A stretch of 5,647 nucleotides of DNA from Cyanobacteria bacterium UBA9971 (GCA_003499955.1 DNRP01000072.1:12552-18198), one strand, 5' to 3'; shown: positions 1 to 5,647, counted from the stretch's first letter. Numbers and translations are program-made. The notes: generated by a model not told the origin, from the letters alone.

Positions 1-489
1 CTTCCTCCTAACCAAGTTATAATCGGTTTGGCGATGATGCTTACATTTTTTGTAATGTCTCCAACCATTGGAGAAATAAACCAAAAAGCTTTTCAGCCTT
101 ACATGGATGGTAAAATAACTCAGGAAGCAGCCCTTAAGAGAGGTGTTGAACCGCTAAGACAGTTTATGTTCCGGCAGACAAGCGAAAGTGATCTTGCTCT
201 TTTTGTTAAGTTGAGCAAAATTGATAAGCCAGGTTCCATTAATGATATTCCTACTTTTGTTTTAATGCCTGCTTTTGTAATAAGTGAGCTGAAAACAGCA
301 TTTGAAATCGGCTTTATGATTTTTATTCCGTTTTTGGTGATAGATATAGTAATTTCTAGTGTGCTTGTGGCAATGGGTATGATGTTTTTGCCGCCTGTAA
401 TGATATCACTGCCGTTTAAAATAATACTTTTTGTGCTTGTAGACGGATGGAATCTAATAGCCAAGTCCCTTGTAATGGGATTTTCATAA
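1..489 (+). CDS. fliP: FliP, flagellar export-gate membrane protein (5' partial)
   Basis: FliP is an inner-membrane subunit of the flagellar type III export gate; in known systems five copies form the core of the FliP-FliQ-FliR pore. The frame is open from base 1 to a TAA at 487-489 and gives 162 residues. FliP is usually near 245 residues, so about 80 N-terminal residues (signal peptide and first membrane segments) lie outside the window. Family blocks are clear: [10 protein letters not shown] at residues 1-10, [10 protein letters not shown] (13-22), FQPY (31-34), [10 protein letters not shown] (51-60), then [16 protein letters not shown] (90-105) and a C-terminal part with [20 protein letters not shown] and LFVLVDGW. 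Two hydrophobic helices sit at about residues 102-130 and 133-160. A TTG at 28 and internal ATGs are not the start, because conserved FliP sequence continues upstream of them. fliQ follows after 55 bp. Identification rests on recalled family sequence and is very secure. Confidence 0.97.
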   Translation, partial: LPPNQVIIGLAMMLTFFVMSPTIGEINQKAFQPYMDGKITQEAALKRGVEPLRQFMFRQTSESDLALFVKLSKIDKPGSINDIPTFVLMPAFVISELKTAFEIGFMIFIPFLVIDIVISSVLVAMGMMFLPPVMISLPFKIILFVLVDGWNLIAKSLVMGFS

Positions 490-530
490 TAAATATTCTG
501 AACTTTCGTAATGACAAACCACTAATAATT

Positions 531-534
531 GAGG
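531..534 (+). promoter_or_regulatory. Ribosome binding site deciding the TTG start of fliQ
   Basis: GAGG at 531-534 lies 10 nt before the TTG at 545. The reading frame has a TGA at 530-532, so TTG 545 is the only usual start codon that keeps the conserved N-terminus of FliQ; the next in-frame ATG lies inside the first membrane helix. Confidence 0.7.
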
Positions 535-544
535 AAAAACAAAA

Positions 545-814
545 TTGTCCCAAATTGAATTTATAACGATATTACAAAATGCATTGATTTTGATTTTACA
601 GCTGGCAGGTCCTATTTTGCTTGTAGGTATGATAGTGGGGCTTGTTATCGGTATTTTTCAGTCTGTTACTCAAATTCAGGAAGCGACTTTAACTTTCGTT
701 CCAAAAATTTTGGCAACTATCTTAACTATTATTTTTCTTGCTCCATGGATGGTTGAGATCTATCTGACTTCTGTAAATGACTTGTTTTCAAATCTTTTAA
801 CGTATATTAGGTAA
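545..814 (+). CDS. fliQ: FliQ, flagellar export-gate membrane protein
   Basis: FliQ is a small two-helix inner-membrane protein that packs around the FliP-FliR core of the flagellar export gate (four copies in solved structures). The product is 89 residues, the normal FliQ length. Two hydrophobic helices are visible at about residues 13-38 and 50-75, joined by the family hallmark GIFQSVTQIQEATLTFVPK (36-54). The start is TTG, supported by GAGG 10 nt upstream and by an in-frame stop just before it. The gene lies 55 bp after fliP and 24 bp before fliR in the same direction, so the three are probably one operon. A TTG start may lower its translation relative to its neighbours; that is inference. 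Identity is secure from length, motif and position. Confidence 0.96.
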   Translation: MSQIEFITILQNALILILQLAGPILLVGMIVGLVIGIFQSVTQIQEATLTFVPKILATILTIIFLAPWMVEIYLTSVNDLFSNLLTYIR

Positions 815-818
815 AAAT

Positions 819-842
819 ATGGGTAGTGGTGGTAGATTATGA
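819..842 (+). other. 7-codon mini-ORF whose stop overlaps the fliR start
   Basis: ATG at 819-821 opens a frame reading MGSGGRL that ends at TGA 840-842. The stop shares bases with the fliR ATG at 839-841 (ATGA overlap). An AGG at 809-811 lies 7 nt before this ATG, a reasonable ribosome-site distance, whereas fliR itself has only a weak GGTGG-like stretch before its start. This could act as a coupling minicistron that delivers ribosomes to fliR, or it may be chance. Nothing shows that the peptide itself has a function. Confidence 0.25.
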
Positions 843-1627
843 CACACGATTTTTCCATATTTTTTTCAACAGAAAGTATTATTATATTTATTCTGGTTTT
901 TTCCAGATTGACCGGAATGTTAACAACTGCTCCATTAATTTCAACATTTTCAATGCCGATGCAGTTAAAAGTAGGACTTGGTGCTTTGTGCGCGTTTATT
1001 TTATATCCTTTTGTTCTTCAGGCGACACCAAATTTTGTCGCGCCTAAAGATTTAATTTCGCTGTCAATTTTGTTATGCAAAGAAACAGCAGTGGGTGTGC
1101 TGATTGGTTTTTCAATGTCCCTTATCTTTACTGCGGTTGAAATTGGCGGACAAATTTTGAGTATTCAAATGGGGCTTGCAATTGCTAATGCTCTTGATCC
1201 CGTAACAAAACAGCACACACCCATTGTCGGACAGTTTTATTTATTTATAGCAAGTATTGTCTTTCTTTCATTAAATGGTCCTCATTGGCTGTTTACAACA
1301 GTATGTGACAGTTATAATTCAATTCCTGTGGGTATTGATTTTAGTTTTTCGGGTCACATAACCGAGCAGCTGCTTTATTTTGCAGGGCAGCTTTTTTTAA
1401 TTGCTTTTAGTATAATAATTCCGATTTTTTCGGTATTGTTTATTAAAACTATGTTAATGGGTATAATTGCTAAAATCATGCCGCAAATGAATGTATTTAT
1501 GGTTTTAATGCCTGCTCAAATATATGTAGGTCTTGTGCTTATGTTACTATTAATGCCATCTACAGCAATTTATTTATCAAAACTTTTTAATGAACTGCTT
1601 ATAAATATAAATGGGATTTTTGTTTAA
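839..1627 (+). CDS. fliR: FliR, flagellar export-gate membrane protein
   Basis: FliR is the single-copy inner-membrane subunit that completes the helical FliP5-FliR1 core of the flagellar export gate. The product is 262 residues, typical for FliR, and almost entirely hydrophobic, with several membrane helices (about 13-30, 43-62, 73-100, 128-150, 176-205, 222-240). Family blocks visible are FSRLTGML (21-28), APLIS (31-35), the central EIGGQILSIQMGLAIANALDP region (101-121), LNGPHWL (145-151), and GIIAKIMPQMNVF (208-220). The start is fixed: an in-frame TAG at 833-835 lies two codons before ATG 839 and no other start precedes it. No strong ribosome site precedes it, but a 7-codon frame ends across its start codon, which may couple translation. 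flhB follows after 30 bp. Identity is secure. Confidence 0.96.
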   Translation: MTHDFSIFFSTESIIIFILVFSRLTGMLTTAPLISTFSMPMQLKVGLGALCAFILYPFVLQATPNFVAPKDLISLSILLCKETAVGVLIGFSMSLIFTAVEIGGQILSIQMGLAIANALDPVTKQHTPIVGQFYLFIASIVFLSLNGPHWLFTTVCDSYNSIPVGIDFSFSGHITEQLLYFAGQLFLIAFSIIIPIFSVLFIKTMLMGIIAKIMPQMNVFMVLMPAQIYVGLVLMLLLMPSTAIYLSKLFNELLININGIFV

Positions 1628-1657
1628 TTTTAGAATGCCATAAAAAAAGGAAAATAA

Positions 1658-2725
1658 ATGTCAGACGACCGTACAGAAAAGGCGACGCCTAAGCGAAGGT
1701 CAGAATCAAGAAAAGAAGGTCAAATATCTAAAAGTCAGGATTTGAATATGGCTGTTACTCTGGCGATTAGTTTTTGGGTTATCGTTATTTTTATGAACTT
1801 TATTAGCGATAAACTTAGGGATATCACTGTAAGTACGCTTTCTAATCTTTCTCCTCATCTTGTTAATAAAGAAAATATCCTTGGTTATCTGACGAAATAT
1901 GTGTGGTCTGCAACAAATATTCTTATGCCGATTATGATTTTTATAATGATTGCAGGCGTTGCAATAAATTATATACAAGTTGGACCTTTGTTTACAACAA
2001 AAACCGTTACTCCTGATTTTTCAAAATTAAGTCCTGAAAAAATACTTAAAGGGTTTCAAAGATTTTTTCAGTTAAAAAGTTTTGTTGAATTGATTAAATC
2101 CATTATAAAAGCTTCTATCGTTGCAGGTATAGGCTATTCGGTTATTCATAAAAGAATGGAAGAACTTGTCGGACTTCTGGGCTCTGATATTATGACAGCC
2201 GTGAACGTTATAGGCAGTATTATGTTCGAAATGTGCTTTCAGATTTGTATAATACTTTTTATACTCGGCTTAATAGATAAAAAATATCAGGATTATGAAT
2301 ATGAAAAATCTATTAAAATGACTAAGCAGGAAGTTAAGGATGAACGGAAGAATCAAGAAGGTGATCCTCACATTAAATCCAAGATTAGAGGCATTCAAAT
2401 GCGTTTTGCTATGCAAAGAATGATGGGTTCTGTTCCTACTGCGGATGTTATTGTTACAAATCCGACTCATTATGCGATTGCCTTAAGATATGACACTTCA
2501 AAAGCCCCTGCTCCTCAAGTTATCGCAAAAGGTGTTGATTTTGTTGCTTTTAAAATAAGAGAAATTGCCGAAAACAATAAAATTCCTATTGTTGAAAATA
2601 AACCTCTTGCCCGAACATTGTATAAAATTGTACCATTAGACGGAATGGTTCCGGCAGAATTATATGTTGCAGTTGCAGAAGTGTTAGCATATGTATATAA
2701 GACAAACAATAGCAAGAAATATTGA
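1658..2725 (+). CDS. flhB: FlhB, export substrate-specificity switch protein
   Basis: FlhB regulates the flagellar export gate and switches export from rod/hook to filament substrates after self-cleavage. The product is 355 residues, normal for the family. Residues 1-30 are the charged N-terminal segment (EKATPKRRSESRKEGQISKS). Membrane helices lie at about 31-50, 84-106, 140-165 and 182-206. The conserved linker follows, with MTKQEVKDE (221-229) and EGDPHIKSKIR (234-244). The autocleavage motif NPTH is at residues 268-271 (codons 2459-2470), so cleavage is expected between N268 and P269. The C-terminal domain carries the usual ALRYD, APQVIAKG, PIVENKPLAR and VPAELYVAVAEVLAYVY. AAAAGGA before the ATG (ending 1651) is a good ribosome site 6 nt from the start. 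Its usual partner flhA does not follow directly: about 800 bp with a toxin-antitoxin module intervene. Identity is secure. Confidence 0.97.
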   Translation: MSDDRTEKATPKRRSESRKEGQISKSQDLNMAVTLAISFWVIVIFMNFISDKLRDITVSTLSNLSPHLVNKENILGYLTKYVWSATNILMPIMIFIMIAGVAINYIQVGPLFTTKTVTPDFSKLSPEKILKGFQRFFQLKSFVELIKSIIKASIVAGIGYSVIHKRMEELVGLLGSDIMTAVNVIGSIMFEMCFQICIILFILGLIDKKYQDYEYEKSIKMTKQEVKDERKNQEGDPHIKSKIRGIQMRFAMQRMMGSVPTADVIVTNPTHYAIALRYDTSKAPAPQVIAKGVDFVAFKIREIAENNKIPIVENKPLARTLYKIVPLDGMVPAELYVAVAEVLAYVYKTNNSKKY

Positions 2726-2737
2726 GATTTTTTGAAT

Positions 2738-2767
2738 GGCATTGTCCTCTTATATGTTGACAAAAAG
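2738..2767 (+). repeat. Left arm of imperfect inverted repeat bracketing hicAB
   Basis: This 30-bp arm, GGCAT-TGT-CCTCTTA followed by TATGTTG and ACAAAAAG, matches the reverse complement of 3425-3452. GGCAT, CCTCTTA and ACAAAAA are shared exactly, with a 3-bp gap between the first two and a poorly matched 7-bp middle (3 of 7). About 23 of 27 aligned positions agree. The arm contains the -35 box of the hicAB promoter. It may mark a former mobile-element end or a duplicated regulatory site; low-complexity similarity in AT-rich DNA cannot be ruled out. Confidence 0.35.
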
Positions 2768-2792
2768 ATTGTACTGATATATAATGACAATG
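2740..2792. promoter_or_regulatory. Candidate operator: inverted heptamers flanking the hicAB promoter
   Basis: CATTGTC at 2740-2746 and its exact reverse complement GACAATG at 2786-2792 bracket the promoter, one arm upstream of the -35 box and one starting right after the -10 box. A further GACAA lies at 2759-2763 inside the -35 region. HicB antitoxins with a C-terminal DNA-binding domain usually repress their own promoter at inverted repeats, so these are candidate HicB binding sites. The 7-bp arms are short and the 39-bp gap is wide for a single dimer site; they could be two half-sites bridged by a higher oligomer, or coincidence. Confidence 0.35.
2757..2785 (+). promoter_or_regulatory. 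Perfect-consensus sigma70-type promoter driving hicAB
   Basis: TTGACA at 2757-2762 and TATAAT at 2780-2785 are separated by exactly 17 bp, a full match to the housekeeping promoter consensus, which predicts a transcript start near 2791-2793. This is 15-17 nt before the first codon of hicA at 2808 and just ahead of its ribosome site (AAGGA at 2794-2798, 9 nt from the ATG). A promoter inside what is otherwise a run of closely spaced flagellar genes marks the hicAB pair as its own unit. It may also read into flhA. Chance matches are possible in AT-rich DNA, but both hexamers perfect at ideal spacing directly before a gene is strong. Confidence 0.8.
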
Positions 2793-2807
2793 TAAGGATG
2801 AGGTATA

Positions 2808-3049
2808 ATGACCAGTTCAGATAAAATAATTAAAAAATTAAAAAATTCAAAAATAGTAATAAGGGGCATAAATTTGAGGATTGTGAAAAAATTTTAAAAT
2901 TTCTCGAATATGAAATGAAAATAGGAAAAGGAAGCCACTTTAAATTTCTTAAAAAAGACAGACCCGTAATAATGATAGCAAGACATAATCCTGTAAGCCC
3001 TAACGCAATAAATGATGTAATTGAAGTATGGGAGAAAGAAAATGAATAA
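2808..3049 (+). pseudogene. hicA: HicA-type mRNA interferase toxin with apparent frameshift
   Basis: HicA toxins are small double-stranded-RNA-binding-fold RNases that cut mRNA and are blocked by HicB. From ATG 2808 the frame reads MTSSDKIIKKLKNSK and stops early at TAA 2895-2897. The -1 frame, open from 2834, continues the protein as HKFEDCEKILKFLEYEMK, then GKGSHFKF and RPVIMIARHNPVSP, to TAA 3047-3049. One extra A in the A-run at 2849-2853 (or in 2841-2845) would join the two into an 80-residue protein, the usual HicA length, with the catalytic histidine motif GKGSH at residues 40-44 (H44). The gene has a good ribosome site and a strong promoter, and its end overlaps hicB by 8 nt, the normal hicAB layout. 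Causes could be real decay, a base miscalled in a homopolymer, or recoding: zero-frame A AAA AAT at 2840-2846 fits the X XXY YYZ slippage pattern, but I see no stimulatory hairpin. An internal ATG at 2915 would give 44 residues keeping H44 but has no ribosome site. The family assignment is good; whether the toxin is active is unknown. Confidence 0.78.
3030..3034 (+). promoter_or_regulatory. Ribosome binding site deciding the hicB start
   Basis: GGGAG at 3030-3034 lies 7 nt before the ATG at 3042. This favours ATG 3042 over an in-frame TTG at 3021, which would add seven residues, has no ribosome site, and lies deeper inside hicA. Confidence 0.75.
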
Positions 3050-3398
3050 AAAAGATAAAGATAAAAATTATTATTTAAATTTAAACTGGGAATTTGAATT
3101 TGAAAAAGCTCCTGAAGGTGGTTTTTATGCAAGAGTTAAAGAATTGCCCTGTCATTCTTACGGAATATCCCTTGAAGAAGCTGCAAAAAATATTAAAGAA
3201 GCTTTTGAAGATTATATTGAAACAAGCATTGAAGAGAATTTGCCTATTAATGAACCTTTTTCGGATGAAAATATTTCCGGTAAATTAAATATAAGGACAA
3301 AAAAATCAATACATCTTAAGCTTTTAAAAAAGGCTAAAGAAGAAAATGTGTCAGTATCACATTTGATTAATGATGCTATTACAAAAATGTATGGTTAA
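3042..3398 (+). CDS. hicB: HicB-type antitoxin
   Basis: HicB binds and blocks the HicA RNase and, through its DNA-binding end, normally represses its own operon. The product is 118 residues. Residues 10-72 match the partly degraded RNase H-like HicB domain: YYLNLNWEFEF, then EGGFYARVKELP (25-36), a turn CHSYGISLEEAAKNIKEAF (37-55), DYIETSIEENLPINEP. Residues 79-117 (SGKLNIRTKKSIHLKLLKKA, then VSVSHLINDAI) match a ribbon-helix-helix DNA-binding domain. The usual Pro-Gly of the first domain is Pro-Cys here (P36-C37). The start overlaps the hicA stop by 8 nt (ATGAATAA) and has its own strong ribosome site, so it can be made even if hicA reading stops early at 2897. The gene is Lys/Glu-rich and looks intact. 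With hicA broken it could persist as a solo regulator. The family call is strong; the operator and partner are inferred. Confidence 0.9.
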   Translation: MNKKDKDKNYYLNLNWEFEFEKAPEGGFYARVKELPCHSYGISLEEAAKNIKEAFEDYIETSIEENLPINEPFSDENISGKLNIRTKKSIHLKLLKKAKEENVSVSHLINDAITKMYG

Positions 3399-3424
3399 GC
3401 TTTCACAATACAAAAACCCCGACT

Positions 3425-3452
3425 CTTTTTTGTAAAGTTTTAAGAGGATGCC
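3425..3452 (-). repeat. Right arm of imperfect inverted repeat bracketing hicAB
   Basis: Read on the - strand this 28-bp segment is GGCAT-CCTCTTA, a poorly matched 7-bp middle, and ACAAAAAAG, aligning to 2738-2767 on the + strand. It lies 27 bp past the hicB stop, so the two arms enclose the whole hicAB unit and its promoter -10 region. In the position equivalent to the -35 box of the left arm it carries TTTACA. No matching target-site duplication is visible outside the arms. Confidence 0.35.
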
Positions 3453-3477
3453 AAAAAGTCCTGTAATATAGTAGAAT
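3448..3477 (+). promoter_or_regulatory. Weak candidate promoter for flhA
   Basis: ATGCCA at 3448-3453 (4 of 6 to the -35 consensus) and TAGAAT at 3472-3477 (5 of 6 to the -10 consensus) are 18 bp apart and lie 45 bp before the flhA start. In such AT-rich DNA a match of this quality is expected often by chance. It is reported because flhA is otherwise cut off from the flagellar genes by hicAB and would need either this or read-through. Confidence 0.2.
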
Positions 3478-3521
3478 TAGTAATATCAAAATATCAAATC
3501 GGGAGAAAAAATTAACAGAGT

Positions 3522-5606
3522 ATGGGGAAGTTCAAATTAAGTGATTTATCTAAAAATAATGACATTATACTTGCAATAGTTCTTGTCGTTATTATTGGAA
3601 TGATGATTGTTCCCCTGCCTCCATTATTAATAGACGTGCTAATTACCGTTAATATTTCTCTTGCCGTAATTATACTTCTTGTTTGTTTATTTACCACAGA
3701 ACCTCTTCAATATTCTTCATTCCCGACAGTATTGCTTATGGCAACGCTTTTCAGGCTGGGACTTAACGTTAGCGCCACACGATTAATTCTGCTTCATGGA
3801 GATGCGGGAGAAGTAATCACTGCTTTTGGCGAATTTGTTGTCGGCGGTAATTATGTTGTTGGTGTTGTAATATTTGTAATTCTTGTAGTAATTAACTTTA
3901 TGGTTATTACAAACGGCGCGGGAAGGGTTGCAGAGGTTGCAGCCAGATTTACATTAGACGCAATGCCCGGCAAACAGCTTAGTATAGATGCTGATTTGAA
4001 TTCGGGAATGCTTTCCGAGGAAGAAGCAAAATTAAAAAGAAAAAATTTACAGAAAGAAGCTGATTTTTACGGAACCATGGATGGTGCCAGCAAATTCGTA
4101 AAAGGAGATGCTACAGCAGGTATTTTTATTACGGTTGTAAATATTGTCGGCGGCTTTATTATTGGTATTGTTCAGAATAATATGTCATTTGCCCAATCAG
4201 CCGCAACTTATACAATATTAACAGTAGGGGATGGTCTTGTATCACAGCTTCCCGCACTAATAATTTCTACCGCAGCAGGTTTAATTGTAACCAGAGCCGG
4301 AGGAAATGAAACAGGTTTAAGCAAAGATATTGAAGATGAAATGTTTGGCAATCCAAAAGTTCTTGGAGTTGTTGCCGGACTTTTAATCGTATTGGGACTT
4401 GTCCCCGGACTCCCTAAAGGTCCTTTCTTTGCTATTGCTCTTGTTATAGGGGTTTTAGCGTTTGCAAAAATAAAAGATATTAATAAAGTAAAGGAAGATG
4501 AAACAAAAGCAAAAGAATTAGAAGTGTTACAAACCAAGAAAACAAAGAAAAAAGCTTCTAAAGAAAGTGTAATGGAATTATTAAACATTGAACCCATAGA
4601 AATAGAAATAGGCTATAGGCTTGTTCCTCTTCTTGATATAGAGCAGGGAGGGGATTTGCTTGAAAGGATAGCCCAAATAAGAAGGCAAACTGCGCTTGAT
4701 TTAGGGATTGTATTGCCTTCAATAAGAGTTAGGGACAATTTACAACTGCCTGCAAATAATTACCAGATAAAATTAAGAGGAATTCCGATAGAAACAGGAG
4801 AAGTATACTCGGACAGACATCTTGCCATGAATGCCGGAGCAGGAGATGACGACCCTAATTTAAAAGGAATAAGTGCTGTTGAGCCTGCTTTTGGTTTGCC
4901 TGCATTATGGATTGCGGAAAAAGACAAAGAATATGCCGAATCCGAAGGATATACTGTCGTAAGTGCTTCCGCTGTAATCTCAACTCATCTTACAGAAGTT
5001 ATAAAGAAAAATTCTTCAGAAATTTTGACTAGACCTGATGTTCAAACACTTGTTGAAAATCTTAAAAAACAATCAGAATCTTTTGTTGACGATGTGTTTA
5101 AAGACAATAATATTACTACGGCTGATGTTCATATGGTTTTACAAAATTTATTGCGGGAAAAAGTTCCTGTAAGAGATTTGCAAACAATTCTTGAAACTTT
5201 AAGCACTTATCACAGGATAAACAGAAATTCAGATTTTCTCACTGAACAGTGCCGTCTTGCTCTTTCAAGAAGCATCTGTAAACAAAACTTAAGTGATTCA
5301 GGAGAATTGCTTGCCGTAACAATATCTCCTGATATAGAAAATGTAATTGCGGGCGGAATAAGCAATGATGGACAAAGTTTAAGTCTTGACCCCAATTTTA
5401 CAAGAAAACTAATAAGCAGTCTTAATGCCGAAATCGAAACAGCTCTTAAAGCCACGGGAAATCAGCCGGTAATTTTATGCAGTTCTCCTATACGTATGGC
5501 TTTTAGGAAATTAATAGAAAGAACTTTCCCTCAAATTAATGTTATGTCTTATAACGAAGTACCCGGAAATGTGAATGCGCGTTCCGTCGGGATGGTGAAA
5601 GTCTAG
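3522..5606 (+). CDS. flhA: FlhA, flagellar export-gate ring protein
   Basis: FlhA forms the nonameric ring of the flagellar export apparatus; its membrane part couples ion flow to export and its cytoplasmic part docks chaperone-cargo complexes. The product is 694 residues, normal length. Residues 1-316 form the membrane domain with about eight helices, including PLPPLLIDVLITVN (31-44), FRLGLNVSATRLIL (77-90) and the cytoplasmic FHIPEP loop at about 131-200 (NGAGRVAEVAARF, LDAMPGKQLSIDADLN, DGASKFVKGDATAG). R135, R142, D146 and D196 appear to correspond to R147, R154, D158 and D208 of Salmonella FlhA, by an offset of 12 worked out from memory. A Lys-rich linker (about 317-350) leads to the complete C-terminal domain (about 351-694). 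ATG 3522 is the only reasonable start, since an in-frame TAA lies at 3513-3515. Its ribosome site is odd: GGGAG at 3501-3505 is 16 nt away and AGAG at 3517-3520 is too close. It lies 123 bp after hicB. Identity is secure. Confidence 0.97.
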   Translation: MGKFKLSDLSKNNDIILAIVLVVIIGMMIVPLPPLLIDVLITVNISLAVIILLVCLFTTEPLQYSSFPTVLLMATLFRLGLNVSATRLILLHGDAGEVITAFGEFVVGGNYVVGVVIFVILVVINFMVITNGAGRVAEVAARFTLDAMPGKQLSIDADLNSGMLSEEEAKLKRKNLQKEADFYGTMDGASKFVKGDATAGIFITVVNIVGGFIIGIVQNNMSFAQSAATYTILTVGDGLVSQLPALIISTAAGLIVTRAGGNETGLSKDIEDEMFGNPKVLGVVAGLLIVLGLVPGLPKGPFFAIALVIGVLAFAKIKDINKVKEDETKAKELEVLQTKKTKKKASKESVMELLNIEPIEIEIGYRLVPLLDIEQGGDLLERIAQIRRQTALDLGIVLPSIRVRDNLQLPANNYQIKLRGIPIETGEVYSDRHLAMNAGAGDDDPNLKGISAVEPAFGLPALWIAEKDKEYAESEGYTVVSASAVISTHLTEVIKKNSSEILTRPDVQTLVENLKKQSESFVDDVFKDNNITTADVHMVLQNLLREKVPVRDLQTILETLSTYHRINRNSDFLTEQCRLALSRSICKQNLSDSGELLAVTISPDIENVIAGGISNDGQSLSLDPNFTRKLISSLNAEIETALKATGNQPVILCSSPIRMAFRKLIERTFPQINVMSYNEVPGNVNARSVGMVKV

Positions 5607-5647
5607 AATTTTCCTAAAAATAAACAACTTTTATAAAATACGTAACT
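5607..5647. other. Noncoding end of window
   Basis: These 41 AT-rich bases after the flhA stop contain no hairpin with a T-tract, no ribosome site and no start of a recognisable gene. The next gene of the operon, if any, begins outside the window. Confidence 0.5.

Noticed and set aside
511..525. Tiny frame MTNH between fliP and fliQ.
   Set aside because: Four codons with no ribosome site and no overlap with the fliQ start; expected by chance.
826..1047. 73-codon frame starting at GTG 826 overlapping fliR.
   Set aside because: It lies in another frame of the well-conserved fliR and its translation has no recognisable features.
3021..3041. Earlier TTG start for hicB at 3021.
   Set aside because: It has no ribosome site, while ATG 3042 has GGGAG at 7 nt and gives the usual short overlap with hicA.
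2830..3132. 100-codon - strand frame antisense to hicA and hicB.
   Set aside because: The + strand has clear HicA and HicB motifs and ribosome sites; the - strand frame has neither.
3409..3434. Possible terminator after hicB: TACAAAAA (3409-3416) pairing with TTTTTGTA (3427-3434), loop CCCCGACTCT.
   Set aside because: The stem is almost all A/T and no T-run follows the 3' arm (it is followed by AAGTTTT), so it is not a credible intrinsic terminator.
3408..3436. Possible antisense promoter on the - strand: TTTACA (3436-3431) with TTGTAT (3413-3408), 17-bp spacer.
   Set aside because: The -10 box matches only 3 of 6 positions; such pairs are common in AT-rich DNA.
4208..4597. 129-codon - strand frame within flhA.
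   Set aside because: It is an antisense shadow of a strongly conserved gene, with no ribosome site or family similarity I can recognise.

Overview
The window is an AT-rich stretch (by eye about two thirds A+T) carrying, all on the + strand, a flagellar type III export-gate cluster in the order fliP (5' end cut off by the window), fliQ, fliR, flhB, [hicA-hicB], flhA. The flagellar genes look intact and of normal family length. The organism is therefore a flagellated, low-GC bacterium. The order fliP-fliQ-fliR-flhB-flhA is common in several phyla (Clostridia and Bacilli, flagellated Melainabacteria, others), so I do not assign a taxon.

Region by region: 1-489 is the C-terminal two thirds of FliP. 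545-814 is FliQ with a TTG start. 839-1627 is FliR, whose start overlaps the stop of a 7-codon reading frame. 1658-2725 is FlhB with an intact N|PTH self-cleavage site. 2726-3521 is a block of about 800 bp that does not belong to the usual export-gate order. It holds a textbook sigma70-type promoter (TTGACA, 17 bp, TATAAT), a HicA-type RNase toxin gene with an apparent single-base frameshift, and a full-length HicB-type antitoxin gene with a good ribosome site. 3522-5606 is full-length FlhA. The last 41 bases are noncoding as far as can be seen.

FliP, FliQ and FliR build the core of the export gate. FlhB wraps or regulates it and switches substrate class by autocleavage, and FlhA forms the nonameric energy-coupling and cargo-docking ring. 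The hicAB pair splits the two partner genes flhB and flhA. No convincing terminator separates hicB from flhA, so flhA is plausibly transcribed at least in part from the hicAB promoter, which HicB-type antitoxins normally repress.

The points most worth a second look are the insertion itself, the hicA frameshift (decay, sequencing error in an A-run, or recoding), a pair of imperfect inverted repeats bracketing the module, and the possible transcriptional link between an antitoxin and flhA. All gene families here are known. The possible novelty lies in the arrangement.
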